Shown: positions 36,978-46,069 of the stretch, in pieces
Numbering within the stretch: the first letter of the stretch is position 1
Layout: the number at the start of each line of letters is the position of its first letter
Source: Clostridium sp. OF09-36
GTDB lineage: Bacteria > Bacillota > Clostridia > Lachnospirales > Lachnospiraceae
Assembly: GCF_003481985.1 (NCBI RefSeq)
Contig: NZ_QUMD01000020.1
Span: 1 to 60,785 of the forward strand
Direction: 5' to 3'
Length of the DNA stretch: 60,785 nt
Made by a program: the position numbers and the translations under genes
The notes under the pieces: generated by a model
Databases searched by the model: none
Seen by the model: only the letters and a program-made list of their open reading frames with translations
What the model was told of the DNA's origin: nothing

Positions 36978-38327
36978 TTGGTTCCAGATTGTCCGGTATA
37001 CACGGTCTGACGGATTGCTCCCATAAAATGGATCTGCAAAATATGGCATCCTGAATCCACCTGCAACACAATACTTCTGCCGGAAAGGCAACCGGTCACA
37101 AAACATATTGTAAAGCACCTTCAGGCCATGAACAGAGTCGCAGTATGCTGCAGCGTCTCCGGAATTCTCCCATTCCCAGGGTTTTCCACCGCATATCAGC
37201 AAATATCCGTCCGCATTTTCCTGTGTCAGGATAGCCGGATCTGCACCGCAGTCCAGAATGCGGATCCGGTATCCGGACGGCTTCCACTCCACCACTTCCC
37301 CATAACGGGGCAGCATCGGTGTTTTCCAGATGCGGAAGATTCCACAGGAATCTGCCCTGACTCCCCGGCACTGCGCAAGCTGGCGCACCGCTCCGGATTC
37401 ATTGTGTTCCTCATAAACCGCTGGCATTCCGCATCGCTGCAGATATGCCGTAAAGCCCATAGCAATGTGGGTCGTTCCCACTCCGTGACGGCTTCCCGCC
37501 ACGGCGATCACCAGAGACTTTTCCATACGCTTTGTCCCATATCGGAACACACCATATTCCGACTGGCTCCAAAGTTCTTTCAGTGACTGTTCCAGCTCTG
37601 CTACCGTCTGGAACCGTTTATCCTTTTCCTTCTGCAGACATTTGCGGATAACACACATCAGATGACGCTCCGTAATTCCTGATAACTCTGCCTGCCCCGT
37701 CCGGATACGTTCTCCCGGGAAATGTCCTGTCAGCATGTAATGGAGGACAGCACCAATGGCATAAATATCTGTTCTTCCATCTAAAACATCTCCCGAATAC
37801 TGTTCCGGTGCCGCGCAGCCGATTGTTCCATAACGTTCTTCCATATGTTCCGCTTCATCTGCATAAACTGCATGATCAAAATCGATCAACTTGATTGTGT
37901 TTTCGCATAGTAATAAATTTCTGGGTTGTAAATCAAGATATAAAATAGGGGTAGGCATTGTGGAATGCATGATATGTACCAGATGGCAAATCTGGATCCC
38001 GTAACAGATCGTCATTGCCGATGAACAATGTCCTGATTCTGTAACCAGGGCATATAAAGAATCTCCTTCGAGATACTCCTCAATCAGGTAGCTGTACTGA
38101 TCATCTTCCGCCAGATCATACACAATGGGTATAGCCTGGTCACGAATCCCCTTCAGTATCAGCGCTTCTCTTCTAAACAGTTCGTAATTGACAAAGGTCT
38201 TCGGAACCCTTTTGATGGCGCGGTATTCGTCCAGCTCCATGTGCCTTGCCAGAAATACTGTACCGCTTCTGCCGCAGCCCAGTACACGGCACAACCGGTA
38301 CTTTCCGAATAAAATGGTGTCCGCCGT
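36912..38327 (-). CDS. Ser/Thr protein kinase fused to a TadZ/CpaE-like ATPase domain
   Basis: The N-terminal kinase (to about 265) has the Gly loop LGCGRSGTVFLA, Lys in YRAIKRV, catalytic loop YLDLQPRNLLL (HRD replaced by YLD), IDFDHA in place of DFG, and CAAPEQY. The C-terminal part carries an atypical P-loop, VAGSRHGVGTTHIAMGF, again without the usual Lys. No membrane segment or PASTA repeats are seen. The start is uncertain: an ACG at 38327 has a perfect GGAGG seven bases upstream and completes the first kinase strand (ADTILFGKYRL), while the first conventional codon is a TTG at 38294. A point error at the ACG is possible. Confidence 0.8.
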   Translation of the reverse strand, partial: TADTILFGKYRLCRVLGCGRSGTVFLARHMELDEYRAIKRVPKTFVNYELFRREALILKGIRDQAIPIVYDLAEDDQYSYLIEEYLEGDSLYALVTESGHCSSAMTICYGIQICHLVHIMHSTMPTPILYLDLQPRNLLLCENTIKLIDFDHAVYADEAEHMEERYGTIGCAAPEQYSGDVLDGRTDIYAIGAVLHYMLTGHFPGERIRTGQAELSGITERHLMCVIRKCLQKEKDKRFQTVAELEQSLKELWSQSEYGVFRYGTKRMEKSLVIAVAGSRHGVGTTHIAMGFTAYLQRCGMPAVYEEHNESGAVRQLAQCRGVRADSCGIFRIWKTPMLPRYGEVVEWKPSGYRIRILDCGADPAILTQENADGYLLICGGKPWEWENSGDAAAYCDSVHGLKVLYNMFCDRLPFRQKYCVAGGFRMPYFADPFYGSNPSDRVYRTIWNQWFGQGGDTVRRVFSGIKKRLR

Positions 38328-38441
38328 TTTTGCACCTCCTTCTTTGTACTTGTCTCTGTGATTTTATTCTAGACTGAGTAACGCTATCTGGCAACTTAAT
38401 CTATCCTCAAGGTTCGACAGAATTCGACATTCGTTGTTTTC

Positions 38442-38487
38442 TTATTGCTGTTCACACATTGTGCAAACAGCAACGTGTGAACAATAA
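38442..38487. repeat. Palindromic repeat copy upstream of mecA
   Basis: TTATTGCTGTTCACAC and GTGTGAACAATAA are inverted copies around ATTGTGCAAACAGCAAC. The left half matches the head of copy A (GCGCAAACAGCAAC), so this is a short relative of the 133-bp element. Confidence 0.6.
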
Positions 38488-38526
38488 CACGTTTTCTTAA
38501 CATTTCCTAAAATTTTTACATAGGAA

Positions 38527-38556
38527 TTGATATTTTCCCTTATCATGTACTATAAT
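38527..38556 (+). promoter_or_regulatory. Sigma-A-type promoter of mecA
   Basis: TTGATA (38527-38532) and TATAAT (38551-38556) are 18 bp apart, about 60 bases before the mecA start. Confidence 0.65.
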
Positions 38557-38618
38557 TAAAGTAGGAAAGCAGATTCTTTTTTCCGCCTTTCCCATTTCAG
38601 ATTGAAAGGAGTGATCTT

Positions 38619-39395
38619 ATGAAGATTGAACGGATCAATGAAAACCAGATTCGCTGCACGCTGACCAGTCTTGACCTCAGCTCCCGCAATTTAAATCTGG
38701 GTGAGCTTGCTTATGGAAGTGAAAAAGCCCGCAGTCTGTTTCGTGAAATGATTCAAAAGGCCTCCAATGAAGTTGGCTTTGACGCTGAAGATATCCCCCT
38801 GATGGTGGAAGCGATTCCGCTGTCCGGTGAAAGCGTGATGCTTGTCATCACCAAGATAGAGGATCCTGAGGAGCTGGATACCCGCTTTTCCAAATTCTCC
38901 CCTCTCTCCGAAGACGGGGCAGAAAATTTCCTAAGCGGTCTGGCAAACGAGCTGTTGGAAGGTTCAGACGGACTCATGGAGCTGTTTAAGCAAAATATGC
39001 TTGCCATGAATAATCCGGCAGTTTCAGGAGATGCAGACACTGCTTCCCTGCAGACCCCGAATGAATCAGCAAATGACGGTTCGGCCGATGGTGCACCCGT
39101 CATTCAGACCCGCACCTACCGTTTCAGCAGTCTGGATCAGATTTCCGATGCGGCAAGGGCTGCAGCAGCACTCGGCTCCATCCCGAATAAGCTTTACAAA
39201 AAACCGGGAAGCAGCCAGTATTATCTGGTTCTTTCCAGCGCTGGTGCAGACCAGATCACATTCAGCCGTATCTGTAATCTGCTTGCAGAATACGGTGAAA
39301 AAGTAAAATCCGACGTTGCAGGCGAAGCCTACTATCAGGAACACTATGAAATTATCATTGGAGCAGATGCATTACAGAAACTTGCCCTGATCTAA
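38619..39395 (+). CDS. mecA: Adaptor protein MecA
   Basis: A 258-residue MecA family adaptor, which brings substrates to the ClpC-ClpP protease. The N-terminal domain begins MKIERINENQIRCTLT and the C-terminal domain contains TYRFSSLDQISDAARA and NKLYKKPGSSQYYLVL. An acidic, low-complexity linker (about 125-160) joins them, as usual. The ribosome site is AAAGGAG. It is transcribed alone from the promoter at 38527-38556 and closed by a strong terminator. Confidence 0.93.
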   Translation: MKIERINENQIRCTLTSLDLSSRNLNLGELAYGSEKARSLFREMIQKASNEVGFDAEDIPLMVEAIPLSGESVMLVITKIEDPEELDTRFSKFSPLSEDGAENFLSGLANELLEGSDGLMELFKQNMLAMNNPAVSGDADTASLQTPNESANDGSADGAPVIQTRTYRFSSLDQISDAARAAAALGSIPNKLYKKPGSSQYYLVLSSAGADQITFSRICNLLAEYGEKVKSDVAGEAYYQEHYEIIIGADALQKLALI

Positions 39396-39406
39396 AAAAG
39401 GGAAAC

Positions 39407-39448
39407 AAAAAAGCGAAGTACCGTCTTTCGATGGTCTTCGCTTTTTTG
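39407..39448 (+). terminator. Intrinsic terminator after mecA
   Basis: AAAAAAGCGAAG pairs with CTTCGCTTTTTT, with an inner ACC-GGT stem and a CTTTCGAT loop. A T-run follows on the plus strand. Confidence 0.85.
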
Positions 39449-39451
39449 TTT

Positions 39452-39481
39452 GCTGCTGTTCACACATATGTGCCCAGCAGC
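39452..39481. repeat. Head copy of the dispersed repeat
   Basis: GCTGCTGTTCACACATATG followed by TGCCCAGCAGC is a near-perfect hairpin that matches the head of the full element. The terminal GTT/AAC bases have changed to GCT/AGC on both sides, which keeps the pairing. It lies between mecA and the DUF1858 gene, which are convergent. Confidence 0.7.
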
Positions 39482-39507
39482 TGTTGTTCCCATATTGCAA
39501 ACGTGCC

Positions 39508-39708
39508 TTATTTATCAGCCAGGATCTCGTTGATACCAGATACCAGTGAATCACAGTCGATACCGTGAACCATGCATGCCTCTTCCAGAGACTCTCCCTG
39601 AGAAGACGGGCAGCCCAGGCAATGCATACCTGCACGCATTAAAATCGGGGCAATCAGATCGCTCTTCTGAAGCAGCTCGCCGATTAACATATCTTTACTG
39701 ATCTGCAT
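39508..39708 (-). CDS. DUF1858 (ScdA N-terminal-like) small protein
   Basis: A 66-residue protein with the family pattern ISKDMLIGELLQKSDLIAPIL and the two cysteines in GMHCLGCPSSQGESL. Related domains form the N-terminus of ScdA/YtfE iron-sulfur repair proteins and of hybrid-cluster-associated proteins, so a redox or metal role is possible. GAGGAATT precedes the start. It is a single-gene unit. Confidence 0.9.
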   Translation of the reverse strand: MQISKDMLIGELLQKSDLIAPILMRAGMHCLGCPSSQGESLEEACMVHGIDCDSLVSGINEILADK

Positions 39709-39795
39709 GTTGAATTCCTCCTTTTGGATATACTACATTACACTATAATACTTTTCACCAAAATGCGCAAGTAGTATTCACAAAACTGAAAATCC

Positions 39796-39928
39796 GTTAC
39801 TGTTCACGCATGCGTGCCCAGCAACGGGATTTTGCCGATGCTTCGCATTCCAAATCGGCAAAATCTGCTGCCAGAACTGTATCATACGGGATTTTCAGTT
39901 CAGAAAATCCCTACCTGTGAACAGTAAC
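39796..39928. repeat. Full-length 133-bp dispersed palindromic repeat, copy B
   Basis: It starts GTTACTGTTCAC and ends GTGAACAGTAAC, a perfect 12-bp terminal inverted repeat. The head holds the perfect palindrome CACGCATGCGTG. The internal stem GGGATTTTC with GAAAATCCC differs from copy A at both paired positions, so pairing is kept. The element fills part of the 485-bp gap 39709-40193; the rest holds only the ferredoxin promoter. Confidence 0.87.
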
Positions 39929-40119
39929 AAGATCTTTGCAACATCGAAGGATCTTTGTGATCCTCCTTTAGTCATTTATGCATTTCTCACAAATTGAATA
40001 TAATAATTTTATTCAATACGCCCAATTCATAGTGCTTTTCTAGGATTTAAGTTGCAATAGTTACCTAAAGCTAACCGCATATTGTACCTCATTTTATTCA
40101 AAAGTGCAATATTTTCCTC

Positions 40120-40148
40120 TTGAATATTTTTTCAAGATAGTATACAAT
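40120..40148 (+). promoter_or_regulatory. Sigma-A-type promoter of the ferredoxin gene
   Basis: TTGAAT (40120-40125) and TACAAT (40143-40148) are 17 bp apart. The ferredoxin start codon lies about 40 bases after the expected start point. Confidence 0.6.
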
Positions 40149-40193
40149 GATGCTATCGAAATGATTATAGAATATTTAAGGAGGATAATTATC

Positions 40194-40364
40194 ATGGCAT
40201 ATGTAATTTCTGATTCTTGTGTTAGTTGCGGTACCTGCGAGAGCGAGTGCCCGGTAAGCGCTATTTCCCAGGGAGACAGCCAGTACGTAATCGATGCTGA
40301 TGCTTGCATCTCTTGCGGTACCTGTGCAGGTGTTTGCCCGACCGGCGCTATCAGCGAGGGTTAA
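40194..40364 (+). CDS. 2[4Fe-4S] ferredoxin, clostridial type
   Basis: A 56-residue electron carrier. Two cluster motifs CVSCGTCESECP and CISCGTCAGVCP (C-x2-C-x2-C-x3-C-P each) hold two 4Fe-4S clusters. The ATG at 40194 follows AAGGAGGA; the longer open frame upstream is not coding. It is a single-gene transcript with its own promoter and terminator, as usual for the main ferredoxin of a fermenter that uses hydrogenase or pyruvate:ferredoxin oxidoreductase. Confidence 0.96.
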   Translation: MAYVISDSCVSCGTCESECPVSAISQGDSQYVIDADACISCGTCAGVCPTGAISEG

Positions 40365-40382
40365 TTGAAACACAATTAATCG

Positions 40383-40425
40383 AAAAGCCTCTTCTGTATT
40401 TGCGGTACAGAAGAGGCTTTTTTTG
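40383..40425 (+). terminator. Intrinsic terminator after the ferredoxin gene
   Basis: AAAGCCTCTTCTGTA pairs with TACAGAAGAGGCTTT around a 7-base loop, followed by a run of Ts. Confidence 0.9.
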
Positions 40426-40440
40426 TAAAGGAGTTTTCCC

Positions 40441-41157
40441 ATGGCAAATCAAAAACCATTAATCGCTCTCACCCCTTATTTTAATATCGAGCGCGACGAG
40501 CCTTACATGCGCCCTGCCTACTTAAAGGCTATACGCGCTGCCGGCGGTACACCGCTGATTCTTCCCCTGGATCTGGAAGAAGATGATCTGTTGCAGATTG
40601 TGAACACGTTTGACGGATTTTTATTTACCGGTGGCCCGGATATCCATCCCTTCTATTTCGGGGAAGAAACTCAGGCCCACTGCGGCAATGTCTGCCTGCG
40701 CCGGGACCGTATGGAACTGACCCTGCTAAAGCTGGTTATGAAGGCCAGAAAACCGATTCTCGGCATCTGCCGCGGGATCCAGCTTTTAAATGTTGCACTT
40801 GGCGGCGATATCTATCAGGATATCCCCAGCCAGTTTCCGCAGGAGTTCCCGGTCGCACATACACAGCCGTTTGATTATGTCATCCCATCCCACAAGGTTG
40901 ACGTGGTCCCTGGCACTCTGCTGGCCCGTCTGACCGGCTGTGAGACCTTACAGGTCAATAGTATGCACCATCAGGCCTGCCGCCGGCTTGCGCCGGGACT
41001 GACTGCCTGTGGCTATGCTTCTGGAGGTCTGATCGAGGCAGTTGAAAAACCAGATTACCCGTTCTTCCTCGGAGTCCAGTGGCACCCGGAATATCTGTGG
41101 GAGCAGGATTCCTGTATGAGAGCAATTTTTGAAGCATTTGTAAAGGCGGCCCGCTGA
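40441..41157 (+). CDS. Class I glutamine amidotransferase, gamma-glutamyl-GABA hydrolase (PuuD) family
   Basis: A 238-residue peptidase C26 protein. The nucleophile is in GICRGIQLLNVALGG and the catalytic His and Glu are in GVQWHPEY. FTGGPDIHPFYFGEE is typical of the family. Members cleave gamma-glutamyl bonds in polyamine or folate metabolism; no such pathway genes adjoin it, so the substrate is open. It starts just behind the ferredoxin terminator with AAAGGAG upstream. Confidence 0.9.
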   Translation: MANQKPLIALTPYFNIERDEPYMRPAYLKAIRAAGGTPLILPLDLEEDDLLQIVNTFDGFLFTGGPDIHPFYFGEETQAHCGNVCLRRDRMELTLLKLVMKARKPILGICRGIQLLNVALGGDIYQDIPSQFPQEFPVAHTQPFDYVIPSHKVDVVPGTLLARLTGCETLQVNSMHHQACRRLAPGLTACGYASGGLIEAVEKPDYPFFLGVQWHPEYLWEQDSCMRAIFEAFVKAAR

Positions 41158-41175
41158 GCGCGGACCGCCTTTTCC
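41142..41175. terminator. Bidirectional terminator between convergent genes
   Basis: AAAGGCGG and CCGCCTTTT pair around a GC-rich middle (CCCGCTGAGCGCGGA). The stem overlaps the last codons of the amidotransferase gene. The MerR-type gene converges on the same hairpin. Confidence 0.75.
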
Positions 41176-42020
41176 CTACAACTTTTTCCCGCTTCTCCCG
41201 AATTTCTTTTCCGGAAAAACGGCATTTTGGCTGCTGCAGCCTCTGCCTTTCCCTTATTCTCCTTCTGGTACGCACGCAGTGCTTCATCCAGCGCCTTGAA
41301 GCGTTCTTCTTCCTTTTCATCGCTGATCCGCATCATGTACTCCAGCTCCTGGACCATGCGGTCATTCACCTGACGGCTGATCTCCTCGCTGAGCACTTCA
41401 TTATTCTGGCGCATGGCCTGTCCAATCGCATTGCCAATAATATGGTTCATCAAAAGCTGGAACTGCTCCAGTTTTTCCTGCTGCGACATCATGGCCACAT
41501 CTTCTTCCCGGCTTGCTATTGCTCCTGTCTTTACATCCCCATCCATTCCCATATCCTTCTCCACACTTTCTTCATTGATCCCGCCATTCCCCGCAATGAA
41601 TTCTGCGTCCCCAGAATTTTTTTCTTCTACGTTATTTTTTCCTGAATCTGCTTTCCCAAAACTTTCTTCTCCCGCATACCGGTACACCGTTTCTGCCTGC
41701 ATCTGTACCCCAGCCCTCCCAGCATGTGCCTGGCGCAGGATTTCCGTTGCATTTTCCATCAGGATCCGGCTTAGATTCAGGTCTTTTTCTCCAGCCAGCA
41801 TCCGCTTCAGAACCGGCTCTATAGCCTTTAACTGGTATCCCTTTTCCTTTAATTCATTGATCTTCTGGAACATTTCGATATGAAGCTTCGTGTAATACCG
41901 TTGATTTTTCCTGTCCCGCGGTATCTCCAGGTGCAGCTCGTCCTCCCAGTAACGGAGCACATGATTCTCCACTCCCACAAGCCTGCTTGCCTGGGATATG
42001 GAGTAACGTCTTTCAGCCAT
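41176..42020 (-). CDS. MerR-family transcriptional regulator with coiled-coil tail (probable one-base frameshift near its end)
   Basis: The first 75 residues are a MerR winged helix (YSISQASRLVGVENHVLRYWEDEL, NQRYYTKLHIEMF). A long hydrophilic, variable region and a coiled coil (about 195-260) follow. The frame as given runs through the convergent terminator and into the neighbouring gene to 41055. Adding one A in the A5 run at about 41185 would end the protein at SGEAGKKL with a stop at 41176, in front of the terminator. That end is used here; it is inference. The target genes are unknown. Confidence 0.8.
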
Positions 42021-42162
42021 CCTTTTCTCTCCTTATGGTTCTTTCCTATTTCATACAGCACAGCCGTGCTCTGGCCCCACAACTGCACTACAGCTTACTT
42101 AAATCATATGAGTGCACCTTCAGAAATATTCGTAACACTTCAACACCTTCACAAATGTGATC

Positions 42163-42218
42163 AAAAAAAGATAGAAAAGCCCCACAAAACTTCCATGGTC
42201 TTCTTCTATCTTTCTTTT
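42163..42218 (-). terminator. Terminator after dnaB
   Basis: On the minus strand AAAGATAGAAGAAG pairs with CTTTTCTATCTTTTTTT around a loop of about 20 bases. It lies 24 bases behind the dnaB stop. Confidence 0.65.
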
Positions 42219-42241
42219 ATCATCACATGTATTTATGAAAT

Positions 42242-43575
42242 CTATTTTGCCAGGTTCACAAACTTTGTGAACTCTGGCTGCCATAACAGATTCACCGTAC
42301 CGATCGGGCCATTACGCTGTTTGGCTATGATTACCTCCGCAATGTTCGGAGTGTCTGTATCTTTGTTGTAGTAATCGTCACGGTAAAGGAACATCACCAC
42401 ATCGGCATCCTGCTCGATCGCACCGGACTCACGCAGGTCCGAAAGCATCGGACGGTGGTCGGTACGGGTCTCACACGCACGGCTCAGCTGTGACAGGGCG
42501 ATGACCGGTGCATTGATCTCACGCGCCAGGGCCTTTAAGGAACGGGAAATCTCGGAAATCTCCTGCTGGCGGCTCTCACTGCTCTTTCCTCCGCTGCCCG
42601 TCATGAGCTGAAGGTAGTCGATGATGACCATGCTCAACCCATACTCCAGCTTCATCTTTCTGCACTTAGAGCGCAGCTCCGTGATAGAAATACCCGGCGT
42701 ATCATCAATGATCATCCTGGAATTTCCAATGACACCGATTCCCTCAACGATCGCATCCCAGTCTGAATCAGTCAGGTTACCATTACGAAGCTTCTGGGCG
42801 TCAACGTTGGACTCCATGGCCAGCATACGGTTGACCAGCTGCTCTTTCGACATCTCCAGGCTGAAGATCATGCAGGGAAGTCCTTTGCGGACCGCCACAT
42901 GGTCCACCAGGTTTAAGACGAATGCCGTCTTACCCATAGAAGGACGCGCCGCGATCAGCACCAGGTCAGAAGGCTGCATACCAGAAGTCTTATAATCCAG
43001 ATCGATGAATCCGGTCGGGATACCGGTTACCGTCCCCTGGCTCTTGGACGCCGTTTCGATCTTTTCCAGGACATTTAATGCCACCTGCCGGATCGGCACA
43101 AAGTCGCCGGAGTTCCGGTTCTGAAGGAGGTCGAAGATGGTTTTCTCCGTACCTGCCAGAATCTGCTCCAGCGGTTCCTTTCCTGCATAACAGGTGTTGG
43201 CAATCTCTTCATTCACCTTGATGAGCTTTCTTAAAACCGACTTTTCGTACACGATATTCGCGTAGGAACGGACATTGGCCGAAGTCGGAACCGTGGTGAT
43301 GATGTCGCGCACAAATTCCAGGCTGCTGACCTCCGGCGGCACATCCTTCTCCTTCAGACGGTTCTGAAGCGTGATCAGATCGACCGGAGCGCCTTCATTG
43401 AACAATTCCACCATGCTTCAAACATGATGCCATACGACTGCTGGTAAAAGTCCGCTGCCGTGATGATCTCCGATGCGGCAATGATGGCATCCTTGTCCAT
43501 CAACATCGAGCCGATTACCGACTGCTCTGCTTCCACACTGTGGGGAAGCACACGCTTCATCAATGCCTCATCCAT
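42242..43575 (-). CDS. dnaB: Replicative DNA helicase DnaB (one-base frameshift)
   Basis: The hexameric helicase at the replication fork. The N-terminal domain begins LPHSVEAEQSVIGSMLMDKDA; the RecA-like domain has the Walker A ARPSMGKTAFVLN, MVIIDYLQLM and SQLSRACETR. The first 62 codons are in a different frame from the rest. Adding one C at about 43417 (GCCATG for GCATG) restores FEAMVELFNEG and about 445 residues. The gene is essential, so this break is almost certainly a sequencing error. It is the last gene of the gdpP-rplI-dnaB cluster. Confidence 0.95.
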
Positions 43576-43581
43576 AAAAAC

Positions 43582-44028
43582 TTACGCCTCCGTTACTTTG
43601 ACAGTCAGCTTCGCGGTTACATCCTTGTGAAGCTTTACCGGAACCTCATGGTTTCCGAAGGTCTTGATCGGCTCCGGAAGAACCAGTTTCTTTTTGTCGA
43701 TATCCAGATTCAGCTGCTCTGCTGCTGCAGCTGCGATCTCCTTGCTGGATACGGAACCAAATGCCTTTCCGCCCTCTCCGGCTTTCATTTTCAGGGTTAC
43801 GGAAACAGCCTCGATCTTCTCTGCCAGCTCTTTTGCTGCTGCCAGCTGCTCTGCTGCCACCTTTGCTGCGTTTGCCTTCTGAAGCTTTAAGTCGTTTAAG
43901 TTCTTGGAAGTTGCCTCAACCCCCAGCTTTTTCGGCAGGATAAAGTTTCTTGCGTATCCGTCATTAACCTTTACGATCTGGCCTTTCTTTCCTAATGCCT
44001 TAACATCCTCTAATAATACGATTTCCAT
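43582..44028 (-). CDS. rplI: 50S ribosomal protein bL9
   Basis: A 148-residue ribosomal protein. MEIVLLEDVKALGKKGQIVKV and GYARNFILPKKLG are the bL9 signature. A central helix rich in Ala/Lys/Glu (about 40-75) links the two rRNA-binding domains. Its ATG overlaps the gdpP stop as TAATG and it ends six bases before dnaB, so the three genes form one operon. Confidence 0.96.
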   Translation of the reverse strand: MEIVLLEDVKALGKKGQIVKVNDGYARNFILPKKLGVEATSKNLNDLKLQKANAAKVAAEQLAAAKELAEKIEAVSVTLKMKAGEGGKAFGSVSSKEIAAAAAEQLNLDIDKKKLVLPEPIKTFGNHEVPVKLHKDVTAKLTVKVTEA

Positions 44029-46069
44029 TATGATATATCTCCCTTCTGTAACATCTCATCAATCACCGCTTTCACGCGGTCCTTTGCCTCATCCATGCTG
44101 ATGCCGGAAAGCTGCGCCCCGGCAATGGTCCGGTGACCGCCGCCGCCCAGTTTTTCCATCATAACCTGAACATTGACCTCATCAATGGAACGGGCACTTA
44201 AATAGATCAGACCATGATATTCCGTCATAACCACAGACGCCTTAATGCCCTTGATCTCCAGCAGCTCATTTGCCGCCTGGGCACAGACAATGGTCGGACT
44301 CGGAAGCCCTTCCGACGGACAGACGCCGATGGAAAAGGCATCCCGGTAAATCTCTGCAGAGGCAATGGCTGCCGCCTTCGCCTTGTAATCCTGCATATCA
44401 TCCCGGAACAGCTTGCGCACACGAGTCACATCGGCTCCGTTCCGGCGCAGGAACGCTGCTGCCTCAAAGGTACGCACACCGGTCTGGTTGGTAAAGTTGT
44501 TGGTATCGATCACGATACCGGCATACATGGCATCTGCTCGGCAGATTTCATGCGGATTCCGTCCGCGATGTACTGCAGCACCTCAGCAACCATCTCACAG
44601 GCTGAGGAAGCATACGGCTCCACATAGGAAAGCACTGCGTTGCTGATGACCTCGCTGCTCTGGCGGTGGTGATCCATCACCACGATCGTCTTCACCAGCT
44701 TCAACAGTTCCGGCGCATCGGTGATGCTTGGCCGGTTTACATCGACCACGACCAGCATAGTGCTGGCATCTACCAGTTCTGCCGCCTGGGCACCGGTCAG
44801 AAACAGATCCTCCGGATAATCCGGATTGTCCAAAAACCGATTCATCATCGGCTGGACGGATGTTGTCACCTCGTTGATGATGACATGCGCCTTTTTGTTT
44901 AATGCCGTTGCGATCCTGTAAATTCCAATCGCAGAGCCAAAGGCATCGCTGTCGCTCAGCTTATGACCCATAATCAGGATGCGGTCCTTCGTCTCCATAA
45001 GCTCACGCATCGCATGTGCCTTAACGCGGGCCTTAACGCGGGTGGATTTCTCCTGCTGCTGGGACTTGCCGCCGTAATACTGGATACGGCTGCCATCCTT
45101 TACAACCGCCTGGTCACCGCCGCGGCCCAGGGCCATATCGATGGCAACACGCGCAGACTCGTAATTCTGGGCGTAGCCATCTCCATTCATACCGATACCG
45201 ATACTTAAGGTCACTGCCATCTCGTTGCCGATATTGACGGTCTTAACATCCTCCAGGATAGAGAAACGCTCCTCCTGCATCTGCTCCATGTATTTCTGCT
45301 TTACTGCAAAGAAATACTTGTCTTTCTCAATCTTTTTCAGAATTCCATCCACCGCGCCGATGTACTTATTGATCTTACGGTCGATCAGCGCAGTCAGCAG
45401 GGAACGGCGCACCTCTTCCACGCTCTCCAGTGCCTCATCGTAGTTGTCCAGATAAATAATACCTGCCACCATCTTCTCATCGGTGATCTGCTGACGGTAA
45501 CGCAAAATCTCCGTCTCATCAAACAGATATACCGCCAACAGCTTCTGCTGGCTGACAACTGCCTGAATCTCCTCTTCCTCCGAACTGCTCACATAGATCG
45601 GCTGGATCTCCATGCGGAAGCGATGCTCACCAAAAACAGTGTGCACCTTGACCGGATCCTCATCCGTCGCCAGATCCTCTTTTGTTACCTCCGGAAACAT
45701 GGAAAGCAGATTTTTCCAGTTTCCTTTTTCCAGGGCGGTTACTGCCCGAAACTCCTCGTTTGCCCAGACGATCCTGCCGTCTTCATCGGCTAACGCGTAA
45801 GGCAGAGCCAGCCCCGTGAGCAGCTGCTTCTGAATCCATGCATATTCCGCTGAAAAGTCTACCAGCCCGCCAAGGATGCGCTTTCTGCTGTAAAGAAAGA
45901 TCCACATGGCAACCGCCAGATAGCCGATCGTGAACGGAAGCATGACCAGTCCGCCAATATGGCTGACACACCCGGCCGCAATGTTGGCGCAGACTAAAAA
46001 CAGGGAAAGAAGCAGGGGCCAGCTCAAATAACCCTTCAGCTGCCCATGAACCTTTATGTTCTCTTTCAT
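44028..46069 (-). CDS. gdpP: Cyclic-di-AMP phosphodiesterase GdpP/DhhP (one-base frameshift)
   Basis: Two N-terminal membrane helices (about 14-55) precede a PAS-like domain, a degenerate GGDEF domain (about 190-300, SIGIGMNGDGYAQNYE) and a DHH-DHHA1 phosphodiesterase. DHH motifs are GHKLSDSDAFGSAIG, VVVDVNRPS and VVMDHHRQS; DHHA1 has GGGGHRTIAGAQ. The frame breaks at about 44539: adding one G restores KSAEADAMYAGIVID and a protein of about 680 residues. It hydrolyses c-di-AMP and so affects potassium and wall balance. It heads the operon with rplI and dnaB. Confidence 0.93.

Noticed and set aside
36282..39928. Dispersed repeats as simple transcription terminators
   Set aside because: Several lie next to a separate, better terminator, lack T-runs, or occur upstream of genes, and the two full copies share a fixed 133-bp length with terminal inverted repeats.
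41055..41175. MerR-type protein extending into the amidotransferase gene
   Set aside because: The extra residues are the reverse reading of the terminator and the neighbouring gene; a lost base in an A-run explains the missing stop.
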